A stretch of DNA of 64,000 bases, from positions 310,001 to 374,000 of the forward strand of contig JACKAA010000002.1 of NCBI GenBank assembly GCA_020635275.1, given 5' to 3'. A program made the translations under genes and the position numbers. Positions 9,601-17,727 of the stretch are shown here, one piece after another (the stretch's first letter is position 1; each line of letters starts with the position of its first letter). The DNA comes from Ignavibacteriales bacterium (GTDB lineage: Bacteria > Bacteroidota > Ignavibacteria > Ignavibacteriales > Melioribacteraceae). The notes under the pieces are model-generated. The model was not told the origin of the DNA and searched no databases. It was given only the letters and a program-made list of their open reading frames with translations.

Positions 9601-11190
9601 AATTTTGTAATCAAACTTAATTTCTAAAGAATCATTTGGCAGCAATATAACTGTTTCACTATTTTCTAATAAAATATCATTTTTATTTCCGAATAATTGA
9701 AGATTAAAACTCATTTCTGTTCTGCCAATATTTTTAATTGAAGAAGAAATAGTAACAAATTCGCCAAGATTTGCATTTTGCGGATTATAAAAGGCTTCTG
9801 TAATTTCGATATCATATTCTTTAGGAGAAATACTATTTATTTTTCCCGGCGTTGGGAATTTGCTTTCGCCCCAATTTTCTAAATTCACAGATTCATTATT
9901 GGGATTTATTCTTTCTAATGAATTGCCATTTTTTCCACCCCAAGTTGATGAATAAGATACAGAATCAATAATTCGGGAAAGTGAATCCATAATTACAATT
10001 TTATCTTCAGTATTATTTAAAGTCGGAAGTTTAGTAGATATTACATTTTGCAAATTTGAATAAAAATTAAAAATTGTATTATCATCCGAAAATATTAGAT
10101 ATTCTTTCGGTTCAATAATTATACTTTCTGTATTAATAGATATTGTATCTACCGCATCTGCTACTTTGTAATTTTTTATTGTAATACTTTTATCACTTCT
10201 ATTAAATACTTCGAACCATTCCGGTTCATCATTAATTGGAGAATACATAATCTCATTTATTATTAAATCTCCCCTTACTTCATTTAGTTCAATTCCGGAT
10301 ATAGAAATAAATCCCAAATTATTATTTAATAGTTCATCCTGATAAAAGTCTATTTCAACAATAAAAATATTTTCTCCTTTTAGTGAAATTGTAATTTCTT
10401 TTTCGATCTGATAAGTATTTTGCGATACTAAGTTAGAAATACTCTCGGCAAATATTAATTCATAATCTTGAATTAAACTGTCAAGATTTTTATCTTCATA
10501 AAGATTTAGTGTAAATAGGGATATATTTTCTGTACCTAAATTCTTAACAAAAATATTTGCTGTAACTGTATTACCAATAATTCCATAAGATTTTGAAACT
10601 TTAATTTCTGATATACCAACATCATATTGCAATGGTGAAACTGAATTTTTTGTTCCAGGAGTTCCATTAATAATATTAGAATTTCCCCACTCATTATTTT
10701 CAAAATTTATTCTTTCATCTGATATACCATTTGCGTTATTTGCCGAATAAGTATAGTAATCAAGTGTATCATCTGCAGAATTAATTAAATAAAGTGTTCT
10801 ATCACTTGAATTAGACATTCCGCTTGTACCGAATGAATTATCATCTAAAATAAATAATAAAACATTTTCGGGAATTAGGTTATTATAGATTCCATTTTCA
10901 AAATCATAATCGGCTTCAAAAATTAAAGCATATTGGTTTGGTAAAAGCTCATATTCCAGATTTATTGAAAATATTGTATCTGTGGTAGATGTCTGATACT
11001 TTATAAAATAATTTTCTAAGTCGACAGTTTCTAATGAATTATTATATATCTCCACAAATTCACTATTGGTTTCAGATGGAGCAAACATAATTTCATTTAG
11101 AATAATTTGTGATCTTAAGGGGATGAATGTTAACAAATAAACTGCGGCAAAGATGTAAATGTAGATATTTGATTTAATATTTATATTCAT
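6601..11190 (-). CDS. Giant secreted lamin-tail/CARDB repeat protein with FlgD-like C-terminal domain
   Basis: This 1529-residue exported protein has a signal peptide in its first ~28 residues. Six lamin-tail (LTD) domains begin near residues 29, 311, 569, 832, 1102 and 1260, each opening with a variant of INEIMYSPINDEPEWIELYN. CARDB-like beta domains open near residues 188, 459, 716 and 988 and alternate with the first five LTDs; the last two LTDs are adjacent. The C-terminal ~100 residues (SPNPFSPDNDG near 1432) form a FlgD Ig-like domain of the kind found at the end of surface proteins in this lineage. There is no recognisable catalytic domain. It is probably a cell-surface or matrix scaffold. 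Its gene stands alone, with ~250 bases upstream shared with the divergent SpoIID gene. Confidence 0.88.
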   Translation of the reverse strand: MNINIKSNIYIYIFAAVYLLTFIPLRSQIILNEIMFAPSETNSEFVEIYNNSLETVDLENYFIKYQTSTTDTIFSINLEYELLPNQYALIFEADYDFENGIYNNLIPENVLLFILDDNSFGTSGMSNSSDRTLYLINSADDTLDYYTYSANNANGISDERINFENNEWGNSNIINGTPGTKNSVSPLQYDVGISEIKVSKSYGIIGNTVTANIFVKNLGTENISLFTLNLYEDKNLDSLIQDYELIFAESISNLVSQNTYQIEKEITISLKGENIFIVEIDFYQDELLNNNLGFISISGIELNEVRGDLIINEIMYSPINDEPEWFEVFNRSDKSITIKNYKVADAVDTISINTESIIIEPKEYLIFSDDNTIFNFYSNLQNVISTKLPTLNNTEDKIVIMDSLSRIIDSVSYSSTWGGKNGNSLERINPNNESVNLENWGESKFPTPGKINSISPKEYDIEITEAFYNPQNANLGEFVTISSSIKNIGRTEMSFNLQLFGNKNDILLENSETVILLPNDSLEIKFDYKIKIEDYTQNFLVKCTVSDDDTTNNFKWVRVNPGYSKYEIVINEIMYSPINDEPEWIELYNNSGKNISLNNYKISDANDTAFITNQELKIPPNQFMVIADDSTFFTTYQEITNAVILNLPTLNNTEDEILLLDSLDRIMDSVYYLASFGGKDGKSLERVDPNFESVNFNSWIESQYPTPGKINSVTQKNMDVRIDSVYTNNKYSLINEKVKITAVINNIGKENFEFNLKLWIDNNLDSLKDSTIFYSEKLILDPNKSLIYQFEKEITVKEEQQNFIIEISTVDDDTSNNQMQFSLHPSFPIQSIVINEIMFSPENDEPEWIELYNRSEFNINLKNWILGDVITTPVFKEILDKDYLLNKGEYLVVSKSGSIYNFHRTILCDVIELNFANLNNDEDGIVLKDLNGKTIDSLKYNGEWPAVKGKSIERIVPQNSSINSNNWGNSNDIEGSTPGRINSLSPKKYDLSIGNISVVPNNPVKNEKIKIAAKIYNNGSNSIENFSLEFYYGELLPNNLLETQTNLTIASFDSIVISTQNNLIISDTVVIAVKIILEKDEDMINNYFEKYFVAGFNSRTVLINEIMFNPNNGESKWVEIINNSDSTINIKNWLIGDLKDKRIITEEDNFIEPNQFLIISDFKNSLELNDEIKFINTNFPEFSSSKDAVIVYDYRNAMIDSVYYSFSNIDKGTSIERIDLESSSENPTNWAISLNSFGSTPGNQNSITLLPQNNFSDLVITEIMFNPNDNNSEYIEIYNPTDNLIELGNWKIKVENELFMLSNKSYFIEPNNYFIISADSQIYNNYSWLLEHQNSTISNKSSLNLSNSGKSVYLIDYKNEVIDSVIYSEAWHNSAFSKTKNISLELINTNLDRNNSNNWSSSVSSFGGTPGRQNSINISNTVNETKLSISPNPFSPDNDGYEDFTIIRYNLKESIAQVRIRIFDSKGRIVRNLANNIPSGSNGEIIFDGLDNSKSPLKIGIYIVLFEAVNSRNAVVEIIKDVIVVARKL

Positions 11191-11443
11191 TTTTAATTAT
11201 GTTTTCAATGTTTTCCTTTCTTGCAAATATTTTATTATTCAGACATTAATGATGTTCTACTTAAAGTATTATATTATTTATAATATAATTTAAATTATTA
11301 ATTATTTGAATGCCAGAATTTTATTAACTATTAGCAAATAATGTTCTGAGATTATTGATATTAAAATTTATGATTTCTACTGCTATTGATAAGTCAACTT
11401 GTAAGTATTATTTTAGAATTTACTTTTTTTGAGAAATATTTTT
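11191..11443. promoter_or_regulatory. Divergent intergenic region, inferred to hold two promoters
   Basis: The lamin-tail gene (minus) and the SpoIID-like operon (plus) start on opposite sides of this ~250-base AT-rich stretch, so promoters for both should lie within it. I could not identify a convincing -7/-33 or -10/-35 pair, so the call rests only on gene orientation. Confidence 0.4.
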
Positions 11444-12784
11444 ATGAAACAACCAAATGTTAATGTTGCAATAATGTCCAGTAAAGAAGTTGCATTTATT
11501 CTTTACGGTGATTTTAAGTCTACTGAATTTTCAGATAATTTTAACGGAAATATTAAAGCTGAATTTGCTGATGGAATGATAAGACTTAAAACACTTACTA
11601 AAGAATATAAATCTGTTCATGAAATTATCTTCAATCCTGTTGATCCGCAAAATGAATCTTTTCTATTAAAAGGTGTTACAATTGGTCTTCAATTTCATTG
11701 GGAACAGAAACAAAATCAAAGATTTTCTGGTTCATTAAAGATCATTGTGGAAAATGAAAATTTAACTGTTATAAATATTGTGCCGGTCGAACAATATTTA
11801 ACTAGTGTAATTTCTTCAGAAATGAGTGCAACAAGTTCTTTGGAATTATTAAAAGCTCACGCGATAATTTCCAGAAGCTGGCTTTTAGCTCAAATTGAAA
11901 AACGAAAAAATGTTGAAGAACATGAAAATTATTCTTCAGAATTTATTAATGAAAATGAAATTATTAGATGGTATGACAGAGAAGATCATTTACTTTATGA
12001 TGTTTGCGCAGATGATCATTGTCAGAGATACCAAGGAATTACAAAATCTCACGCTCACAATGCTGAACAAGCCGTTCAAGAAACTTCGGGATTTGTTTTA
12101 ATGGATAATGATCAAATTTGTGATGCGCGGTTTTCAAAATCATGCGGCGGAATTACAGAAACATTTGAAAATGTATGGGAAAAAGTAGAACATCCATACC
12201 TTAAAACAATTATTGATTATAAATATGATCCGGATGGATATAATTATGATTTAAGAAATGAAAATGATGCCGAGAAATGGATTTTAAGCAAACCTCCGGC
12301 TTTTTGCAATACCAATGATGAAAAAATTCTTGACCAAGTATTGAATAATTATGATAGAAAAACCAGAGATTTTTATCGATGGAAAGTTGAGTATACCCAA
12401 GATGAAATCTCAAAATTAATAAATAAGAAAACCCAAATAGATTTTGGAAACATAATTGATTTGATTCCGGTAGAAAGAGGATATTCCGGAAGATTAATAA
12501 AAATGAATATAATTGGGAATAATAAATCTTTAATAATTGGCAAAGAATTAGAAATTAGAAAAGTGTTATCCGATTCACATTTATATAGTTCAGCATTTAT
12601 TATTAAAAAGGAAAATATTGTTGAGAATATTCCTCAAAAATTTATTTTAATTGGTTCAGGATGGGGCCATGGAGTTGGTTTATGTCAAATTGGTGCCGCT
12701 GTTATGGGTGAAAAAGGTTATAATTTTGACGAAATTTTATTACACTATTTTAGAGGAGCAAGTATTAAAAAAATTTATGATTAG
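11444..12784 (+). CDS. SpoIID/LytB-domain protein
   Basis: The 446-residue protein carries the SpoIID/LytB (amidase enhancer) fold. The central block includes VPVEQYLTSVISSEM and a stretch with ARFSKSCGGITE, and the C-terminus has the family hallmark GWGHGVGLCQIGAAVMGEKG followed by a short tail. Relatives are lytic transglycosylases or enhancers of cell-wall amidases. I place the start at the ATG at 11444; an in-frame TTG at 11429 would add five residues but has no better ribosome site. No signal peptide is visible, which is odd for a wall enzyme and leaves its location uncertain. It heads a plus-strand run with the BatA/vWA, HflX and ammonia-lyase genes. Confidence 0.87.
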   Translation: MKQPNVNVAIMSSKEVAFILYGDFKSTEFSDNFNGNIKAEFADGMIRLKTLTKEYKSVHEIIFNPVDPQNESFLLKGVTIGLQFHWEQKQNQRFSGSLKIIVENENLTVINIVPVEQYLTSVISSEMSATSSLELLKAHAIISRSWLLAQIEKRKNVEEHENYSSEFINENEIIRWYDREDHLLYDVCADDHCQRYQGITKSHAHNAEQAVQETSGFVLMDNDQICDARFSKSCGGITETFENVWEKVEHPYLKTIIDYKYDPDGYNYDLRNENDAEKWILSKPPAFCNTNDEKILDQVLNNYDRKTRDFYRWKVEYTQDEISKLINKKTQIDFGNIIDLIPVERGYSGRLIKMNIIGNNKSLIIGKELEIRKVLSDSHLYSSAFIIKKENIVENIPQKFILIGSGWGHGVGLCQIGAAVMGEKGYNFDEILLHYFRGASIKKIYD

Positions 12785-12823
12785 AAGATTATTAAGAGAA
12801 CGATTTAACAGAAAAAGGATTTT

Positions 12824-14890
12824 ATGATTTTTTTAAATCCATCAATTCTATTTGGATTACTTGCAGCAACAATTCCAATACTTATACACATTCTAAATCT
12901 TCGTAAACTTCAAAAAGTTGAATTCAGCACTCTTTCCTTTTTAAAAGAACTGCAAAAATCAAAAATTAGAAAAATAAAGATTAAGCAGTGGCTGCTATTA
13001 CTACTAAGGACATTGATAATCATTTTTTTAGTATTGGCTTTTTCAAGACCAACTTTAGAAACCGTAAATTTTACTGGAATTAGTTCAAGTGCAAAATCCA
13101 CTTCTGTTTTCTTTATTGATAATTCTCTTAGTATGAATTATATAACTGAAGACGGAACAAATTTAAATAGAAGCAAAAAAGCAGCTAAAAATATTCTGAA
13201 CCAAATGGAAGATGGTGATGAATTTATATTTTTAATATCACTTGATTCTTCAAAAATTACCACAAGTAAAGAAATTGCAAATAATATTATTGATGAACTT
13301 GATCTGACTTTTGTAACAGAAAATAATTTCGATAAAATTAAAAAAGCTATTCAATTACTTGAGCAATCAAAAAATATAAATAAAGAAGTGTTTTTCTTTT
13401 CAGATCTGCAATCATCAACTTTTTTTATTGATGACTCAATTAATTCAATAATTTCTAATAATAATGTTAAGACATATGTTGTTGATATGTCTGCTCAAAA
13501 TTATGACAATTATGGTGTTTCAAATTTAATATTAACTAATTCCATAATTGAGATTAATAAACCGCTAACATTTTCAGCGATAATTAGTAATTACTCAGAG
13601 AACCAAAAATCAAATATAACTGCTTCCCTATTTTTAAATGATAAAAGAGTGGCTCAGCAAAGTATTAATTTATTCAGTAAGGAAGAAAAAACTGTCGAGT
13701 TTGAAACTACATTAAAATCAAGCGGATTGTTTGAAGCTAGAATTGAACTAGAAGATGACAATCTCAATGAAGATAATGTTTGTTATTTAAATTTCAACGT
13801 TCCCGAAAAAATTAAAATATTACTGCAATATGAAAATATTAATGATATACAATTTTTAGAAGCTGCATTAAATTCTTCTTCAACAAGCGGACAACTTGAA
13901 GTAACTAAGAGTAGATTTTCAGATAATTCTAATATCAATTTAACTGACTTTGATATGATTTTTATTGTGGGAGAAACTTATAATAAAACTGATGACCTAA
14001 ATAAATATTTCAGTTCAAATGGGAAAGTTGTTTTTATACCTTCAAGTAATTTTGCTATAAATGGTTCCGATGTGCTAAGTCTAAATTTGCTTAAAATTAA
14101 AGAGTTTATTAAAACTGATAAATCTGAAAGAAGTTATAATGAATTCGGAAAAATAAATTTTCAGCATCCAATTTTTCAAAATCTATTTGAAAATCAGACT
14201 CAAAAAAATATCGAATCACCTATAATTTTTAACTATTTAAAATTCCAAGAAAATAATTCTGTAACTCCAATAATAAGATTGCTTGATGAGAGTATTTTTC
14301 TTGGAGAGCTAAAAAAAGATAATGGTAAATTCTTGTTTTTTAATACTGCATTTGTTTTAGATTGGAATAACTTTGCTATTAAGGGAATTTTTGCCCCGTT
14401 AATTTCAAAAATTATTTATTATTTAGCATCATCAAATTCAAATGGGAATTCTTATTTAACGGGAGAATCAATAAATATTGATGTCAGCAAACTGATTTAT
14501 CCAATAATTGATGTAAATTTACCAGGCAGAATTGAAAAGTTAAATTTGCAAAACGAAAAATCAACATACAATTATTATAATACATTCATTAATGGAAGCT
14601 ACAAATTTTTTAGCAACAATAATTTATTCAGTTTTGCTTCTGTTAATATTAACTCAAAAGAATCAAATTTACTTAAAATAGAAAGAGATTCTTTAACTCA
14701 GATCCTAAATGAAATTTTTGATGAAAATTATTTACTAATTGAACCAAATTCTAATTATTTAGAAACAATTAAAGAAGCTAAATTTGGAACTGAATTGTGG
14801 AAGCCGTTTTTGATAATCGCTTTTATAATTGCGTTATTTGAAATGTTTATTGCAAGAAGCACAAAGAAAGATATATCCCATTTAAACTAA
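12824..14890 (+). CDS. BatA-domain membrane protein with vWA domain
   Basis: The 688-residue protein opens with the BatA (aerotolerance regulator N-terminal) pattern: a short helix beginning FLNPSILFGLLAATIPILIH, a basic loop, and a second membrane helix near residues 56-76. A von Willebrand A domain follows, with the MIDAS motif DNSLS at residues 99-103. A long beta-rich part is closed by a final membrane helix near residues 660-680 and a short basic tail. Family members sit in the inner membrane, often near MoxR and DUF58 genes; none of those is here. It lies 39 bases after the SpoIID-like gene and 9 bases before hflX, so the genes are probably co-transcribed. Its function is not established. 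Confidence 0.88.
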   Translation: MIFLNPSILFGLLAATIPILIHILNLRKLQKVEFSTLSFLKELQKSKIRKIKIKQWLLLLLRTLIIIFLVLAFSRPTLETVNFTGISSSAKSTSVFFIDNSLSMNYITEDGTNLNRSKKAAKNILNQMEDGDEFIFLISLDSSKITTSKEIANNIIDELDLTFVTENNFDKIKKAIQLLEQSKNINKEVFFFSDLQSSTFFIDDSINSIISNNNVKTYVVDMSAQNYDNYGVSNLILTNSIIEINKPLTFSAIISNYSENQKSNITASLFLNDKRVAQQSINLFSKEEKTVEFETTLKSSGLFEARIELEDDNLNEDNVCYLNFNVPEKIKILLQYENINDIQFLEAALNSSSTSGQLEVTKSRFSDNSNINLTDFDMIFIVGETYNKTDDLNKYFSSNGKVVFIPSSNFAINGSDVLSLNLLKIKEFIKTDKSERSYNEFGKINFQHPIFQNLFENQTQKNIESPIIFNYLKFQENNSVTPIIRLLDESIFLGELKKDNGKFLFFNTAFVLDWNNFAIKGIFAPLISKIIYYLASSNSNGNSYLTGESINIDVSKLIYPIIDVNLPGRIEKLNLQNEKSTYNYYNTFINGSYKFFSNNNLFSFASVNINSKESNLLKIERDSLTQILNEIFDENYLLIEPNSNYLETIKEAKFGTELWKPFLIIAFIIALFEMFIARSTKKDISHLN

Positions 14891-14899
14891 ATTTATTAT

Positions 14900-16180
14900 A
14901 TGATTGAAACACAAATTAAAACAATAGATAAAGCAATTTTAGTTGCTGTAAAAACAAGAGATATTTCTTCTGAAAGAATTGAAGAACATTTATTAGAATT
15001 AGAAATGCTTGCAGATACAGCCGGAGCTGAAACAATAATTAAAATTATTCAAGATAGACAAAAGTACGATCCAGCATATTTTATTGGTAAAGGAAAAGCT
15101 GAGGAAATAGCTGAACTTGCTGAATTGAATGAGATTACTATTATAATTTTTGATGAAGATCTAAATCCTACTCAAGTTAGAAATTTAGAAAGGTTAATAA
15201 ATAGAAAAATTATTGATAGATCTGGATTGATTTTAGATATATTTGCTTCACATGCAAAAACCAATCAAGCCAAAACTCAAGTTGAATTGGCTCAGCTTCA
15301 ATACTTGCTGCCGAGATTAACAAGAGCATGGACTCACCTATCAAAGCAATATGGCGGAATTGGAACAAAGGGGCCAGGTGAAACACAAATTGAAACAGAC
15401 AGAAGAATTGTTCGTACAAGAATATCAAAATTGAAAGAAAAACTCGATAAAATTGAGTCTCAGCAAAAGACAAAAAGTATTGGAAGAGAAAATTATTTAA
15501 AAACTACATTAGTTGGTTATACAAATGCTGGTAAATCAACTTTATTAAATTTACTGACTCAAGCCGCTGTACTTGCAGAAAATCAATTATTTGCTACTCT
15601 GGATTCAACAACAAGAGCGTATCAACTTTCACAAAAGAAAAAAATATTAATTACTGATACTGTTGGTTTTATTAGAAAATTACCTCATCATTTAGTTGCA
15701 TCATTTAAAAGCACACTTAATGTTGTTAGTGATGCAGATTTAATTATTCATGTAATCGATATTTCAAATCCATTTTTTGAAGACCACATTAAAGTTGTTG
15801 AAGAAACGCTGGAAAGTTTAAATTGCAAAGATAAGCCAACAATAAAGGTTTTTAATAAAATTGATGTTTTAGAAGATAAATCGAAAATTGAATATGTAAA
15901 AAACCATTTTTCAAATAGTATAATTATATCTGCAGAAAGAGGAATTAATATCAATAGCCTGAATAATATTTTTATTGATTTCTTTGAACAAAATTTTGTT
16001 GAAAATAAAATTAGAACTGATCATTCAAAAGCCCACTTAGTTGCAAAAGTTCATTCACTTACAGATGACGTGAAAACAAGTTATGATGATTTTGGAATTA
16101 CAATAGAATATAAAACTAACAAACAAATTCATGAACAAATTTTGAGATTATTCAATGGCAAAAAGAAAATTGCTGATTGA
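14900..16180 (+). CDS. hflX: GTPase HflX
   Basis: The 426-residue protein matches HflX throughout. It has the N-terminal HflX domain (about 1-190, with YFIGKGKAEEI), the glycine-rich linker GGIGTKGPGETQIETDRR, then a GTPase domain with G1 GYTNAGKST (206-214), G3 DTVGF and G4 NKID. HflX binds the large ribosomal subunit and splits stalled or heat-damaged ribosomes. The start is 9 bases after the BatA-type gene. The last 26 bases overlap the start of the ammonia-lyase gene in another frame, suggesting translational coupling. The length is normal for the family. Confidence 0.95.
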   Translation: MIETQIKTIDKAILVAVKTRDISSERIEEHLLELEMLADTAGAETIIKIIQDRQKYDPAYFIGKGKAEEIAELAELNEITIIIFDEDLNPTQVRNLERLINRKIIDRSGLILDIFASHAKTNQAKTQVELAQLQYLLPRLTRAWTHLSKQYGGIGTKGPGETQIETDRRIVRTRISKLKEKLDKIESQQKTKSIGRENYLKTTLVGYTNAGKSTLLNLLTQAAVLAENQLFATLDSTTRAYQLSQKKKILITDTVGFIRKLPHHLVASFKSTLNVVSDADLIIHVIDISNPFFEDHIKVVEETLESLNCKDKPTIKVFNKIDVLEDKSKIEYVKNHFSNSIIISAERGININSLNNIFIDFFEQNFVENKIRTDHSKAHLVAKVHSLTDDVKTSYDDFGITIEYKTNKQIHEQILRLFNGKKKIAD

Positions 16181-17720
16181 TGGAAAAAGTTTAACTCTGA
16201 CAGTTATAAATGATTTTATTAATAATAATTTAGAAATTGGTTTAACTAAAACTGCTGAAAACAATATAATTAAAACCAGAAAGCTTGTAGATGAATGGGT
16301 AAATAATGATAAAGTGATTTATGGAGTAACAACAGGATTTGGAGAATTTGCTAATGTAAAAATTTCCAAAGATAAAATTGAAGAATTACAAAGAAATTTA
16401 ATTGTAAGTCACTCAACGGGCGTTGGTGAACTACTCCCTCCATTTATAGTGAAAACTATGATGTTGTTAAGAGTCAACGCATTAGCTAAAGGCAACTCCG
16501 GTATAAGAATTGAAACCCTAAAATTGTTAATTAACTTAATCAATAATAACATTATACCAGCTATTCCTTCCCAAGGATCAGTTGGCTCAAGTGGTGACCT
16601 GGCTCCACTTGCCCATTTAGTTCTAGCTTTATTGGGCAAAGGAAAAGTTCAGGTTTTTAATTCCGTCACCAGCGAAACGACTCAATTTACAAAATTAGTT
16701 TCGGCTAGTTCGGCACTCAAAAAGTTTGATTTCACTCCAATAAAATTAAAAGCTAAAGAAGGTCTTGCTCTAATTAATGGAACACAAATGATGACCGCAT
16801 TTGCTTCTTTCATCACAATAAAAGCAATGGAACTAGCCAAATTGGCTGATATTAGCGGTGCACTCTCGCATGAAGCTTTACGGGGAACTGATAAAGCTTA
16901 TGATTTGAGATTACACAATTTACGTCCTTACAAAGGACAAATAAATACCGCTAAAAATATGCTTTCACTAATTAAGGAAAGTGAAATTAGAACTTCTCAT
17001 TTGGTAAATGATGATCGAGTTCAAGATTCCTATTCTCTAAGATGTATTCCTCAAATTCATGGTGCTACAAAAGATACAATTGATTATGTATCTTCAATTG
17101 TTGAGGTTGAGCTTAATTCAGTTACTGATAATCCATTAATTTTCCCAAATGAAAAAGATTATATAGAAGGCGGTAATTTTCATGGTCAGCCAATAGCTTT
17201 AGCTATGGATTTTATGGCAATTGCCCTTTCAGAATTGGCAAATGTTGCTGAAAGAAGAATTGAAAGATTAGTTAACGGTCAGCTAAGCAATCTTCCAAGG
17301 TTTTTAACTAAGAAAGGCGGATTAAATTCAGGAATGATGATTGCTCAATATACAGCAGCTTCTTTGGTTTCTGAAAATAAAACATTAGCTCATCCGGCAA
17401 GTGTCGATTCAATTCCAACTTCCGCTAATCAAGAAGATCACAATTCAATGGGATCAATTGCCGCGAGAAAGTGTTTTAATATATTGCAAAATGTTCAAAC
17501 AGTAATTGCAATTGAACTTATGGTAGCTTCGCAAGGTATAGAATTTTTAAAACCTCTAAAATGCGGAATTGGAACTTCAGCTGCACACAAAAAAATTAGA
17601 GAAATTGTTAAACCCCTTGAACATGATCGTGAATTACATTTGGATATTCAAAAAGTTTTAAAAATTGTTAAAGATAATAGTTTGCTTGAGTTTGTGGAAA
17701 AAAAAGTGAATTTGAATTAA
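16155..17720 (+). CDS. hutH: Histidine ammonia-lyase-like MIO enzyme with Ser-Ser-Gly triad
   Basis: The 521-residue protein is a class I aromatic amino-acid lyase, closest by motif to histidine ammonia-lyase (L-histidine to urocanate plus ammonia). Active-site segments are present: YGVTTGFG, SHSTGVG (the His typical of HAL), LINGTQ, QDSYSLRC and the Glu-bearing SANQEDHNSMG. The tripeptide that cyclises to the MIO cofactor reads Ser145-Ser146-Gly147 (codons TCA AGT GGT) where Ala-Ser-Gly is standard; the cyclising Ser and Gly are kept. No hutU, hutI or hutG gene is nearby. The ATG lies inside the end of hflX (26-base overlap). HAL is the best call, but another MIO lyase or mutase is possible. 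Confidence 0.88.
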   Translation: MAKRKLLIDGKSLTLTVINDFINNNLEIGLTKTAENNIIKTRKLVDEWVNNDKVIYGVTTGFGEFANVKISKDKIEELQRNLIVSHSTGVGELLPPFIVKTMMLLRVNALAKGNSGIRIETLKLLINLINNNIIPAIPSQGSVGSSGDLAPLAHLVLALLGKGKVQVFNSVTSETTQFTKLVSASSALKKFDFTPIKLKAKEGLALINGTQMMTAFASFITIKAMELAKLADISGALSHEALRGTDKAYDLRLHNLRPYKGQINTAKNMLSLIKESEIRTSHLVNDDRVQDSYSLRCIPQIHGATKDTIDYVSSIVEVELNSVTDNPLIFPNEKDYIEGGNFHGQPIALAMDFMAIALSELANVAERRIERLVNGQLSNLPRFLTKKGGLNSGMMIAQYTAASLVSENKTLAHPASVDSIPTSANQEDHNSMGSIAARKCFNILQNVQTVIAIELMVASQGIEFLKPLKCGIGTSAAHKKIREIVKPLEHDRELHLDIQKVLKIVKDNSLLEFVEKKVNLN

Positions 17721-17727
17721 TTCCCTT

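Noticed and set aside
15210..15473. 87-codon open frame on the minus strand
   Set aside because: It is antisense to the conserved HflX linker and GTPase start; the composition is that of a shadow frame.
16155..17720. Histidine utilisation (hut) operon
   Set aside because: Only the lyase is present; urocanase, imidazolonepropionase and formimidoylglutamase genes are absent from both flanks.
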